Below are positions 9,055 through 16,831 of a DNA stretch of 64,000 nucleotides, in pieces. Location of the stretch: NCBI GenBank assembly GCA_009360345.1, contig SPDP01000002.1:806001-870000 (forward strand), given 5' to 3'. Within the stretch, counting starts at the first letter, position 1. Each line of letters opens with the position of its first letter. The position numbers were made by a program, and so were the translations under genes. Source of the DNA: Alcaligenaceae bacterium SAGV5. GTDB lineage: Bacteria; Pseudomonadota; Gammaproteobacteria; Burkholderiales; Burkholderiaceae_B. The notes under the pieces were generated by a model. The model did not search any database. It was not told the origin of the DNA and was given only the letters and a program-made list of their open reading frames with translations.

Positions 9055-9864
9055 CTAAACGGGGATCCGGCCGGCCCATCCGCCGTAGAGCGGTTCGCCC
9101 GTGCGCTCGGGGGCGAGGTACGCCTGGCCGCCCGCCTCCCTCACCATGGCCCAGGCCAGGCACAGGTTGGAAGACAGGACGGGCTTGCCGGTCATGGACG
9201 AGACTTCGACCAGGGCCCTGAGCGTCGGCATGCCGGTTCCGGTGAACATGATGGCGTCGGCCTCCTGCCAGCGCAGCTGGCTGAACGACGACATCACCAG
9301 AGGTGTCGTAATGCCGTAGATATCGCGCGTGTCGCGGGTATCGAGCGCGACCGACGCGCAATCGACGATGTCCAGGCCCCCGGCTTCCCAATAGCGCTTG
9401 CTGGCCTCGACCAGGAAGGGCGGATAGGGGGCGAAAAGGGCGACCCGCTTCGCGCCGATGTGATCCAGGGCCCGGCACAGCGCCTGCGCCGAAGAAATGA
9501 TGGGATAGCCGAAGCGCGCCGACGCGGCATCCAGCGCGCGCCGCTCCTCGTCCGCCCCGACCAGATACGAACTGCCGGTGCAGGCATAGCCCAGCACGTC
9601 CAGCCTGGCGCTGTCGTAGGACTCCAGGCTGGACGGCAGATTGCCCAGGTAGTCGATCAGCCGCTGGCGCGAATCCGTGCGGCTGCCCTGCAGCCGCGTG
9701 ACAAGCATCGAGAATCCGGCAGGCAGCAGGGCCGCCAGCTCCGGCTCGACCACCGGATTCGCCTGCGGGACCGCCACGCCCAGCACGGCGCCGTTACCGT
9801 ACTCGCGCACGCCATTCGTACCCGCAAGATCGGCGGGAGGCACCGCCGCTACCACGTCGCTCAT
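9055..9864 (-). CDS. Asp/Glu racemase superfamily protein (maleate isomerase / arylmalonate decarboxylase-like)
   Basis: This 269-residue protein has the two-domain aspartate/glutamate racemase fold. Two cysteines sit at the positions used for catalysis in maleate cis-trans isomerases and related enzymes: one in LGYACTGSSYLVG (about 94) and one in SSNLCLAWAM. The GTGMPT segment is also typical. Family alternatives are maleate isomerase, hydantoin or allantoin racemase and arylmalonate decarboxylase. It is the first gene of the minus-strand operon running to the LysR gene at 3791, with RidA divergent. Together with the monooxygenase, amidase and ring-opening hydrolase it suggests a route ending in maleate to fumarate; that is inference. 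Confidence 0.85.
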   Translation of the reverse strand: MSDVVAAVPPADLAGTNGVREYGNGAVLGVAVPQANPVVEPELAALLPAGFSMLVTRLQGSRTDSRQRLIDYLGNLPSSLESYDSARLDVLGYACTGSSYLVGADEERRALDAASARFGYPIISSAQALCRALDHIGAKRVALFAPYPPFLVEASKRYWEAGGLDIVDCASVALDTRDTRDIYGITTPLVMSSFSQLRWQEADAIMFTGTGMPTLRALVEVSSMTGKPVLSSNLCLAWAMVREAGGQAYLAPERTGEPLYGGWAGRIPV

Positions 9865-10023
9865 GACATTCCTTCGTTCGAGAGTCGAGGAAATTATCTA
9901 CAGGCGGTGCCATCGCAACAATTAACTTTGTTTGATGGGGGGTATCACGCGGCGGCCCGCCCTGGGCAAATCCCCCCGTTTCATGGGAGCATCTGCGCTT
10001 TCCGTCAGACAGCGAGCAACAGC

Positions 10024-10401
10024 ATGAAAGAAGTCATCGACGTCGGCCTGCCCGATGTGGGCCAGCCTTTTTCCTGGGCGGTGCGCAGCGGCGGGATCCT
10101 GTTCACCTCGCAAGGCCCGGTGCGCAAGGACGGCAGCATCGACACCGGCCCGATCGAGGATCAGGCCCGGCTGACCTTCCGCAACCTGCAATCGGCGGTC
10201 GAGGCGGCCGGCGGCACGCTGGACGATGTCACGCAGGTGCTGATCTACATGACCGACGTCCAGGACATGAAGGCCATCGACACCGTCTACCGCGAGTTCT
10301 TCACCGCGCCCTACCCCAGCCGCTCCAGCGCCGCGGTCGCGGCCCTGGTCGTGCCGGGCATGAAGGTGGAGATCGTCGCGTTCGGGGTCGTCAACAAGTA
10401 G
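10024..10401 (+). CDS. RidA family enamine/imine deaminase
   Basis: This 125-residue protein has the YjgF/YER057c/UK114 fold. The conserved segments are ILFTSQGPVRKDG, QARLTFRNLQSAVEAAGG, and the C-terminal YPSRSSAAVAALVVPGMKVEI, where the arginine of the PSRS segment is the usual substrate-binding residue. RidA proteins hydrolyse reactive enamines or imines to ketoacids. The ATG at 10024 gives the usual family length; upstream in-frame codons cover the intergenic region. It is divergent from the racemase-like gene and convergent with the Lrp-type regulator. It may detoxify an enamine formed by the neighbouring nitrogen-ring pathway. Confidence 0.93.
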   Translation: MKEVIDVGLPDVGQPFSWAVRSGGILFTSQGPVRKDGSIDTGPIEDQARLTFRNLQSAVEAAGGTLDDVTQVLIYMTDVQDMKAIDTVYREFFTAPYPSRSSAAVAALVVPGMKVEIVAFGVVNK

Positions 10402-10407
10402 CGGGTT

Positions 10408-10887
10408 TCACTCCCGTTCCAGCACTTCGAAGGGCGAGGCCGAGCGCTTGATGTAGCCCAGCACGATGTTGGACTCGATATCGCGCACGCCTGGCGCGCG
10501 ATACAGCCGGTTGACGATGAAATCCGAATAATGGCTGACGTCGCGGGCCCGCACCACCAGCATGTAGTTGGCTCCGCCCGTGACGATGCGGGCGGACAGC
10601 ACCTCCGGCCAATCCTGGATCGCGGCCACGAAGGCCTCGTGCCATCCCTCGACCTCGTGGCGCATGGACACGTGCACCACGGCCTCCACCTCCAGGCCCA
10701 GCTTGGCGTAGTCGAGCACGCAGCTGTAGCCCTGGACGATTCCCGCCTCTTCCAGCAGCTTCACCCGCCGCAGGCAAGCCGATGGCGACAGTGAAACCCG
10801 GGCCGCCAGGTCCTGGTTGCTGATACGGCCATCGCGCTGCAGGCACTCGACAATGCGCATGTCGAGACGATCCAGTTTTATTCGCAT
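10408..10887 (-). CDS. Lrp/AsnC-family transcriptional regulator (KynR-like position)
   Basis: This 159-residue protein has the N-terminal AsnC helix-turn-helix (LDRLDMRIVECLQRDGRISN onward) and a C-terminal RAM effector domain (about residues 70-145). It is divergent from kynB-kynA, with 150 bases between the two starts. In other proteobacteria an Lrp-type regulator, KynR, activates kynurenine genes in response to kynurenine, so the same role is likely here. The intergenic DNA is AT-rich and holds repeated TTTTATTCG words, which could be binding sites. The protein type is certain; the target is an inference from position. Confidence 0.94.
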   Translation of the reverse strand: MRIKLDRLDMRIVECLQRDGRISNQDLAARVSLSPSACLRRVKLLEEAGIVQGYSCVLDYAKLGLEVEAVVHVSMRHEVEGWHEAFVAAIQDWPEVLSARIVTGGANYMLVVRARDVSHYSDFIVNRLYRAPGVRDIESNIVLGYIKRSASPFEVLERE

Positions 10888-10931
10888 GAAATTTTACAAA
10901 TTCCTTTCATTTCAGAATTTTATTCGAATTC
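10876..10931. promoter_or_regulatory. AT-rich intergenic block with phased TTTTATTCG repeats
   Basis: The word TTTTATTCG occurs at 10876-10884, overlapping the first codons of the Lrp-type gene, and again at 10918-10926. The two copies are 42 bp apart, about four helical turns. The second copy lies within GAATTTTATTCGAATTC (10915-10931), which is partly palindromic. Phased AT-rich sites of this kind are usual for Lrp-type proteins. No clear sigma-70 promoter was assigned. Confidence 0.35.
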
Positions 10932-11037
10932 ACACCTGCCCAGGCACTGAAAATGCCAGCACATTCGATGGGGGCTTCGTTAAGATTCCATCTGGATGCG
11001 GCGTTGCCAGAAACGCCGGCCCTTTCCCCCCGACGCC

Positions 11038-11664
11038 ATGCCCCTGATCGACATCAGCCCTCCGCTTTCTCCCGCCACCCCGGTCTGGCCGGGCGACACC
11101 CCGTTCCAGCAGGCCGAGGTCTGGCGCATGGAAGGCGCCTGTCCCGTCAACGTCGGGCGCGTGACACTCTCGCCCCACACCGGCGCCCACGCCGATGCGC
11201 CCCTGCACTACGCGCGCGGCGGCATGCCTGTCGGGGAGGTCCCGCTCGACACCTACCTCGGCCCGGCCCGCGTCATCCACTGCCTGGACGCCGGTCCGCT
11301 GGTGGAAGCACGTCATGTCGGACACGCCCTGGATGGCGTGCCGCCGCGCGTGCTGCTGCGCACCTATGCCCGCAACCCGGTCGAGCGCTGGGACGACGGC
11401 TTCTGTGCGATCGCGCCCGCCACCATCGCGCTGCTGGCGCGGCACGGCGTGCGGCTGGTCGGCATCGACACGCCCTCCATCGACCCGCAGGAATCCAAGA
11501 CCATGGACGCGCACCGCGCGGTGCACGCCGCGGGCATGGCCATCCTCGAAGGCCTGGTGCTGGACCAGGCCCCCGAGGGCGACTACGAACTGATTGCCCT
11601 GCCGCTGCGCTTCGCCACGCTGGACGCGAGTCCCGTGCGGGCGGTGCTGCGGCCGCTGCGCTGA
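11038..11664 (+). CDS. kynB: Kynurenine formamidase (arylformamidase)
   Basis: KynB hydrolyses N-formylkynurenine to kynurenine and formate, the second step of tryptophan breakdown. This 208-residue protein starts with the family pattern [10 protein letters not shown] and has the metal site [14 protein letters not shown] (H47, H51, D53, H57). [18 protein letters not shown] segment follows, as in bacterial KynB. I chose the ATG at 11038 because the fourteen codons before it do not align with the family. It lies 46 bases upstream of kynA and is divergent from an Lrp-type regulator. No kynU (kynureninase) follows, so anthranilate formation would need a gene elsewhere. Confidence 0.96.
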   Translation: MPLIDISPPLSPATPVWPGDTPFQQAEVWRMEGACPVNVGRVTLSPHTGAHADAPLHYARGGMPVGEVPLDTYLGPARVIHCLDAGPLVEARHVGHALDGVPPRVLLRTYARNPVERWDDGFCAIAPATIALLARHGVRLVGIDTPSIDPQESKTMDAHRAVHAAGMAILEGLVLDQAPEGDYELIALPLRFATLDASPVRAVLRPLR

Positions 11665-11710
11665 CTCCTCCATCTCCGTTTCAACGACCCATCGTCCAGG
11701 ACGTTCCTCC

Positions 11711-12565
11711 ATGACTGCCCCCAGGCAAGACAGCGAAGCCTCTCCCTCCTCGTGGTACAGCGCGCAGATGGATTTCTCCAAGTCCATGAGCTATGGCGAC
11801 TACCTCGGCCTCGACCAGTTGCTGGGCGCCCAGCATCCGCTGTCGCCCGACCACAACGAAATGTTGTTCATCATCCAGCACCAGACCAGCGAACTCTGGA
11901 TGAAGCTGATGCTGCACGAGCTGTTCGCGGCCCGTGCGTGCATCCAGCGCAGCGAAGTGGAGCCGGCCCTGAAGATGCTGGCGCGCGTCTCGCGCATCAT
12001 GGAGCAGCTGGTCCATGCCTGGACGGTGCTGTCCACCATGACGCCATCGGAATACACCAAGTTCCGCCCCTACCTGGGCAGTTCGTCGGGCTTCCAGTCC
12101 TTCCAGTACCGGCAGATCGAGTTCGTGCTGGGCAACAAGAACGCCGCGATGGTGGCGCCGCATGCCCACCATCCCGAGCGCAAGGCGCTGGTGCAAGCCG
12201 CGCTGGCGGCGCCTTCGCTGTACGACGAAAGCCTGATGCTGATGGCCCGGCGCGGATTCGCCATCGCGCCGGAGCGCCTCGCGCGGGACTGGACCCTGCC
12301 CACGCAATACGACGCTTCGGTCGAAGCCGCCTGGCTGAAGGTCTACGCCGACCCGGATGCCTGCTGGGACCTGTACGCGCTGGCCGAGAAACTCGTCGAC
12401 CTGGAAGACGCCTTCCGCCAATGGCGTTTCCGCCACGTGACGACGGTGGAACGCGTGATCGGCTTCAAGCGCGGAACCGGCGGCACGGCCGGCGTCAGTT
12501 ACCTGCGCAAGATGCTGGAAGTGGTCCTGTTCCCCGAGCTCTGGCAGATGAGAACGAGTTTGTAG
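11711..12565 (+). CDS. kynA: Tryptophan 2,3-dioxygenase
   Basis: KynA is the cytoplasmic haem enzyme that opens the indole ring of tryptophan to give N-formylkynurenine. The 284-residue length is normal. The distal active-site histidine is in [13 protein letters not shown] (H57), and the haem-ligand histidine is H242 in [18 protein letters not shown]. The [13 protein letters not shown] start is typical. The ATG at 11711 follows a weak CGTTCCTCC leader; upstream codons are shadow of kynB. It forms an operon with kynB, and a dispersed multi-hairpin repeat begins directly at its stop codon. Confidence 0.97.
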   Translation: MTAPRQDSEASPSSWYSAQMDFSKSMSYGDYLGLDQLLGAQHPLSPDHNEMLFIIQHQTSELWMKLMLHELFAARACIQRSEVEPALKMLARVSRIMEQLVHAWTVLSTMTPSEYTKFRPYLGSSSGFQSFQYRQIEFVLGNKNAAMVAPHAHHPERKALVQAALAAPSLYDESLMLMARRGFAIAPERLARDWTLPTQYDASVEAAWLKVYADPDACWDLYALAEKLVDLEDAFRQWRFRHVTTVERVIGFKRGTGGTAGVSYLRKMLEVVLFPELWQMRTSL

Positions 12566-12646
12566 CCCCCCTACGCGCTGACGCGCGCCCCCCAGGGGGC
12601 GGCACTGTCGGACCGGCGGAGCCGGATCCGCTGTGCCCTGGGTAGA
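12566..12646 (-). repeat. Dispersed multi-hairpin repeat, copy A
   Basis: This is copy A of a repeat also found at 27321, 55121 and 57211, here in inverse orientation. Read on the minus strand it contains GGATCCGGCTCCGCCGGTCC (imperfect hairpin), then CCGCCCCCTGGGGGGCG (palindrome) and a GTAGGGGGG end. It starts immediately after the kynA stop and could end the kynBA transcript or stabilise it. It resembles REP-type elements of high-GC proteobacteria, but I cannot name a catalogued family. Confidence 0.8.
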
Positions 12647-12648
12647 GC

Positions 12649-12675
12649 GGCGCTTGAAAAGCGCCACTCTATAAT
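12649..12675 (+). promoter_or_regulatory. Hairpin and candidate -10 before tyrB
   Basis: A perfect TATAAT lies at 12670-12675, 30 bases before the tyrB start codon. Just upstream, GGCGCTTGAAAAGCGCC (12649-12665) forms a 7-bp stem with a 3-base loop. No good -35 is seen at 16-18 bases, so the promoter would need an activator or an upstream element. AAGGAAA near 12690 serves as the ribosome site. Confidence 0.45.
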
Positions 12676-12704
12676 CGATCAACAGTTCCAAGGAAAATCG
12701 TTCC

Positions 12705-13895
12705 ATGTTCGAGCACGTCCCCCGCTATGCCGGCGACCCCATCCTGTCGCTGGTGCAGACCTTCCTGAAAGACCCGCGCGAGCACAAGGTCAACCTCAGC
12801 ATCGGCTTCTACTACGACGGCGCCGGCAAGGTGCCCGTGCTCGGCAGCGTGGGCCAGGCCCGCGACCGCATCGACACCTCGGTGCCGGCGGTCTACCTGC
12901 CGATGGAGGGCGATGCCCAGTACCGCAAGGCGATCCAGGAAACCGTGCTGGGCGCCGGGCACCGCGCCGTGGCCGAGGGCCGGGTGGCGACCATCCATAC
13001 CCTGGGCGGCTCGGGCGCGCTCAAGGTGGGCGCCGATTTCCTGAAGGCGCACTTCCCCGGCAGCGAGATCTGGATCAGCGATCCGACCTGGGAGAACCAC
13101 TACAACATCCTGGGCGGCGCGGGCTTTCCGATGCACGCCTTCCCCTACTACGATGCGGCCACCCACGGCATCCGCTTCGACGAGATGCTCGCCGCGTTCG
13201 AGACGCTGACCGAGCGCAGCATCGTGCTGCTCCAGCCTTGCTGCCACAACCCGACGGGCATCGATCCGACGCGCGAGCAATGGCTCAAGCTCATCGACGT
13301 GCTGGTCGCCCGCAATGCCATCCCGTTCTTCGACATGGCCTACCAAGGCTTCGGCGACGGCCTGGAAGAGGACGCCTGGGTCGTTCGCGAGACGGCCGAC
13401 CGCGGCATCGCCATGCTGGTGGGCAATTCGTTCTCGAAGAACATGTCGCTGTACGGCGAACGCGTGGGCGGGCTGTCGGTGGTCTGCCCGACCGCCGACG
13501 AGGCCGGCCGCGTGCTGGGCCAGCTCCAGGCCACGGTGCGCAAGAACTACTCCAGCCCGGCGCTGTTCGGCAGCCGCGTGGTCAGCACCCTGCTGAACGA
13601 CCCCGCGCTGCGCGAGGAATGGAAAGGTGAAGTGGCGCAGATGCGCACGCGCATCCATGCCATGCGCAGGGGCCTGCGCGACCGCCTGCACGCCCTGCGT
13701 CCGGACCTGGACGTGGATTACTTCGTCAACCAGCGCGGCATGTTCAGCTACACCGGCCTGAACCCGGCGCAGGTCGACCGCCTGCGCGACGAGTTCGGCG
13801 TGTACCTGATCCAGTCCGGCCGCATGTGCGTGGCCGGACTGTTCGAGGCCAACCTGGACTACGTGGCCGCGTCCATGGCCAAGGTCCTGGCCTGA
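12705..13895 (+). CDS. tyrB: Aromatic-amino-acid aminotransferase (class I, TyrB/AspC family)
   Basis: This 396-residue PLP enzyme belongs to the aspartate/tyrosine aminotransferase family Ia. The PLP lysine is K245 in NSFSKNMSLYGERVGG; the HNPTGIDPT segment and the C-terminal RMCVAGL arginine that binds the substrate carboxylate are also present. It transfers the amino group between aromatic amino acids or aspartate and 2-oxoglutarate. It follows kynBA but has its own candidate -10, and a repeat lies between them, so it is probably a separate unit. Whether it prefers aspartate or aromatic substrates cannot be read directly. Confidence 0.93.
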   Translation: MFEHVPRYAGDPILSLVQTFLKDPREHKVNLSIGFYYDGAGKVPVLGSVGQARDRIDTSVPAVYLPMEGDAQYRKAIQETVLGAGHRAVAEGRVATIHTLGGSGALKVGADFLKAHFPGSEIWISDPTWENHYNILGGAGFPMHAFPYYDAATHGIRFDEMLAAFETLTERSIVLLQPCCHNPTGIDPTREQWLKLIDVLVARNAIPFFDMAYQGFGDGLEEDAWVVRETADRGIAMLVGNSFSKNMSLYGERVGGLSVVCPTADEAGRVLGQLQATVRKNYSSPALFGSRVVSTLLNDPALREEWKGEVAQMRTRIHAMRRGLRDRLHALRPDLDVDYFVNQRGMFSYTGLNPAQVDRLRDEFGVYLIQSGRMCVAGLFEANLDYVAASMAKVLA

Positions 13896-13916
13896 TCCAG
13901 GCTGGCGCGGCGCGGC

Positions 13917-14921
13917 TCAATCGAGCCGGATGTTCGCCTTGTCGATGACCTGGCGATACAGGCCGCGCTCTTCCTCGACCTGCCGCGCCAACGCCGCGGC
14001 ATCGACGCCGGGCACGTCGAAGCCGCGCTCGTTCAATTGCCTGACGAAGGCCGGATCGCGCAGGATGCGGTTCAGGTGCGCGTCCAGCCTGGCCCTGGCG
14101 CGGGCATCCATGCCCGCGGGCGCGAGCAGGCCGACCCAGCTGTCCACGGCGGCCAGGGCCGGATAGCCGCGCTCGGCGAAGGTGGGCGTGTCCGGCAGCA
14201 GCGGACTGCGCTGCCGGCCGGTAACGGCCAGCGCGCGCAGCTTGCCCGCCTGCACCTGGGGCGCCACGTTGGTGACGGTGTCGAAGGTGGCCGTGATGTT
14301 GCCGCCCAGCAGGCTGCTCATGGCCGGTGCCGCCCCCTGGTAAGGGACGTGCAGCATGGAGATGCCCGCCGCCTGGTTGAGCAGTTCGCCCAGCAGATGG
14401 GTGATGTTGCCATTGCCGAACGAGCCGTACGAGACGCTCCCGGGCGCCCCTCGCGCCTTGTCCACCAACGCCGCCAGATCATTCAGGCCACTGCCGCCGC
14501 TGGTGGAAAACACCATCTGGTTGGTTCCCACCAGCGCCACCGCTTCCAGGCGCTTCACGTCGAACGGCAGCTTGGCGTAGAGCTGGGGAATGATGGTCAG
14601 CGTGGAGTTGGGCGCCAGCATCAGCGTGTAGCCATCCGGCGCGGCCCCGGCCAGGGCGGTGGCGGCGATGATCGTGGCGGCGCCAGGCTTGTTCTCGACC
14701 ACCATGGGCTGGCCGGTGCGCTCGGAGAAGTCCTTGGCCAGGATGCGGCCCACCAGGTCCATGGCGCCACCGGGCGGATAAGGCACCAGCAGCTTGACCG
14801 GCCTGTCCGGATACCCGGCCTGCGCGTGCGCCGCCATGGGCGCGACGGCCGCCAGCCACAGCGTGGCCACGGCGGCGAGCAACGACGATGTTCCTGCGAA
14901 AAACGATCTTGCGATGAACAT
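13917..14921 (-). CDS. Bug-family (TctC-like) periplasmic solute receptor
   Basis: This 334-residue protein has a signal peptide ending near MAAHA-QAGYP and the Bug ligand segment YPDRPVKLLVPYPPGGAMD. The middle has the usual family motif LHVPYQGAAPAMSSLLGG. It is downstream of the alpha/beta hydrolase gene at 14957 on the same strand (35-base gap) and convergent with tyrB. A LysR gene is divergent from the hydrolase, so this looks like a two-gene LysR-controlled unit for binding and hydrolysing an ester or lactone. The ligand is unknown. Confidence 0.94.
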   Translation of the reverse strand: MFIARSFFAGTSSLLAAVATLWLAAVAPMAAHAQAGYPDRPVKLLVPYPPGGAMDLVGRILAKDFSERTGQPMVVENKPGAATIIAATALAGAAPDGYTLMLAPNSTLTIIPQLYAKLPFDVKRLEAVALVGTNQMVFSTSGGSGLNDLAALVDKARGAPGSVSYGSFGNGNITHLLGELLNQAAGISMLHVPYQGAAPAMSSLLGGNITATFDTVTNVAPQVQAGKLRALAVTGRQRSPLLPDTPTFAERGYPALAAVDSWVGLLAPAGMDARARARLDAHLNRILRDPAFVRQLNERGFDVPGVDAAALARQVEEERGLYRQVIDKANIRLD

Positions 14922-14956
14922 GGGAAGACTCCAGCTCCAAGGGTGGAACGGCGGAT

Positions 14957-15772
14957 TCAGGCGGACGGCGCGCGCCCGGCCAAGGCATCCAGGAATGCGC
15001 GCAGGCGCGCGTTGAAGGCCGCGGCCTGCTCGATGTTCAGGAAGTGGCCGCAGTCCTCGAAGATGTCCAGCTCGCTGCCGGCGATGGCCCGGGCGATGGC
15101 CTGCATCTGTTCGACCGGCGCGAGCTGGTCCTGCCTCCCGCCCAACACCAGCGTGGGCACGCGGATGTCGGCAAGCGCCAGATAAGGCGGCAACTGTGTG
15201 CGCACCGGCACGATCTGGCGGTACTGGTCCAGTCGCAGGCGCATCAGGCTGTCGCGCAGGCGGGCCACGACGTCGGGCGCCGTGGCGGGCCCCATCAGCT
15301 TGGGCAGCAGGCTGTCGGCCAGCGCCTGCCGGGGCCGCTCGGACTCCAGGGGCGCCAGGCGGTCGCGGGCGAACTGTTCGCCATGGGCCACGGGCGCGTC
15401 CGCCGGCCGGCAGGCGGCCAGCACCAGGGCGCTGACCCGCTCGGGTGCGCGCGCATAGACGGACTGGATCACCAGGCCCCCCATGGACAGCCCCACCAGC
15501 GGCGCGCGCGCCAGGCCCAGCGTGTCCATGACCGCCAGCACGTCGGCGGCGAAATCGTGGAAGTCCAGGGTGCCGGGGATGTCGTCGCTATGGCCGTAGC
15601 CGCGCAGGTCCAGTGCCACGGCGCGATGATCGCGGCCGAAATGCTCCAGCTGGTCCCGCCAGTTGTCCAGGTTGCCCCCCACGCCGTGCACGAACACGAT
15701 GGGCTCGCCCTGGCCGTGCGACTCGTAGGCGATCCGGGGCGTGCCGGAGGTGAGCTGATATCCTTGATGCAT
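14957..15772 (-). CDS. Alpha/beta hydrolase (3-oxoadipate enol-lactonase-like)
   Basis: This 271-residue cytoplasmic hydrolase has the oxyanion motif FVHGVGGN, the nucleophile elbow GLSMGG, the acid in GGRQDQLAP and the histidine in EDCGHFLNIE, so the catalytic triad is complete. Overall it resembles PcaD-type enol-lactonases and related esterases. It is divergent from a LysR gene (122 bases between starts) and followed by a Bug receptor gene. No other beta-ketoadipate genes are nearby, so the specific PcaD role is doubtful; a general carboxyl-ester or lactone hydrolase is safer. Confidence 0.87.
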   Translation of the reverse strand: MHQGYQLTSGTPRIAYESHGQGEPIVFVHGVGGNLDNWRDQLEHFGRDHRAVALDLRGYGHSDDIPGTLDFHDFAADVLAVMDTLGLARAPLVGLSMGGLVIQSVYARAPERVSALVLAACRPADAPVAHGEQFARDRLAPLESERPRQALADSLLPKLMGPATAPDVVARLRDSLMRLRLDQYRQIVPVRTQLPPYLALADIRVPTLVLGGRQDQLAPVEQMQAIARAIAGSELDIFEDCGHFLNIEQAAAFNARLRAFLDALAGRAPSA

Positions 15773-15894
15773 GGGTGTCGCGACCCTCGAAAAGATGGGA
15801 AACCTTGGTGGAAGCCCATTCTATGCATGTCCTGGAGCGGCCTGCTAGATGGCTTTGGGCTACCTCAGTCATAACCAATGGATATGGGGCGTGC

Positions 15895-16800
15895 ATGGAC
15901 GCCAAGCTGCAGCATTTTCTCGCGGTGTACGAACACCGGTCGCTGGGCAAGGCCGGCCGGGCGCTGGGCATGTCGCAGCCCGCCCTGAGCAAGAGCCTGC
16001 GCCAGCTCGAACAGTCGCTGGGCATGGCACTGTTCACCCGCCACGCCTGGGGCGTGGCGCCGACGGTCTACGCGCATACGCTGCTGCCCTACGTGCGGGC
16101 GATCGACATGCAATTCGCCGCGGCGCAGGAAGAACTGGACGCGCTCAAGAGCGCGCACATCGGTGTCGTGCGCGTGGGCTGCGGCGCCGGGGCGTCGGCC
16201 TCGCTGCTGCCGCGCACGCTGCTCAGGCTGTACGGCGAACGCCCGGGCATGCAGGTCTTCGTGGAAGAAGGGCTGTACCACCCGCTGGTCATGAGCGTGC
16301 GCGAGGGGCGCCTGGACATGGCGGTGACCATGCTCACCAACCTGGAACTGCCGGCGGCGCTGGCCCATTGCCGGCTGATGGCCGACCCCTTCCATGTCGC
16401 CCTGGCGCCCGACCACCCATTGCGGGAACTGCCGGGCCGCTCATGCCTGCCGCGCCTGCGGGACTATCCCTGGGTGCTGCCGCCGCAGAACGGCGTACTC
16501 CGGCCGCATCTGGTGGCGTTGTTCAAGCAACTGGAACTACCGGCGCCCACGGCCACCGTGCAGGGGGTCTCCATTCCGTGTACCGCGGAGCTGCTGCGCA
16601 AGGGCCGCTTCCTGACACTGTTGCCGGACTCCGTGCTGCGCCACTATCCGGACCTTGCCGTGCTGCCCCTGCCGGAGCTGTGCCTGCGGCGCGACCTGGT
16701 CGCCGTCTGGAACCAGGAGATACCGGCGACGCCGGCGGCGGAGTATTTCCTGGCCTTGCTGCGGGACGAGGCTGCGCGGATGTCCCCCGGCACGGCATAG
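15895..16800 (+). CDS. LysR-type transcriptional regulator
   Basis: This 301-residue protein has the LysR helix-turn-helix (MDAKLQHFLAVYEHRSLGKA onward, with SQPALSKSLRQLEQSLG) and an effector domain. It is divergent from the alpha/beta hydrolase and Bug receptor pair and probably regulates them. I chose the ATG at 15895, since forty upstream in-frame codons do not fit the family. The effector cannot be predicted. Confidence 0.92.
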   Translation: MDAKLQHFLAVYEHRSLGKAGRALGMSQPALSKSLRQLEQSLGMALFTRHAWGVAPTVYAHTLLPYVRAIDMQFAAAQEELDALKSAHIGVVRVGCGAGASASLLPRTLLRLYGERPGMQVFVEEGLYHPLVMSVREGRLDMAVTMLTNLELPAALAHCRLMADPFHVALAPDHPLRELPGRSCLPRLRDYPWVLPPQNGVLRPHLVALFKQLELPAPTATVQGVSIPCTAELLRKGRFLTLLPDSVLRHYPDLAVLPLPELCLRRDLVAVWNQEIPATPAAEYFLALLRDEAARMSPGTA

Positions 16801-16831
16801 CGCGCAACGCCCGGGCCCGCGGCCCGCGCGT

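Noticed and set aside
14957..15772. Naming the hydrolase pcaD
   Set aside because: No other protocatechuate or beta-ketoadipate genes are nearby; alpha/beta hydrolase similarity alone is weak evidence.
16801..16831. GC-palindromic stretch between LysR and CYTH-CHAD genes as terminator
   Set aside because: Repetitive GGGCCCGCGGCCC can fold in several ways, without a T-run; too weak to call.
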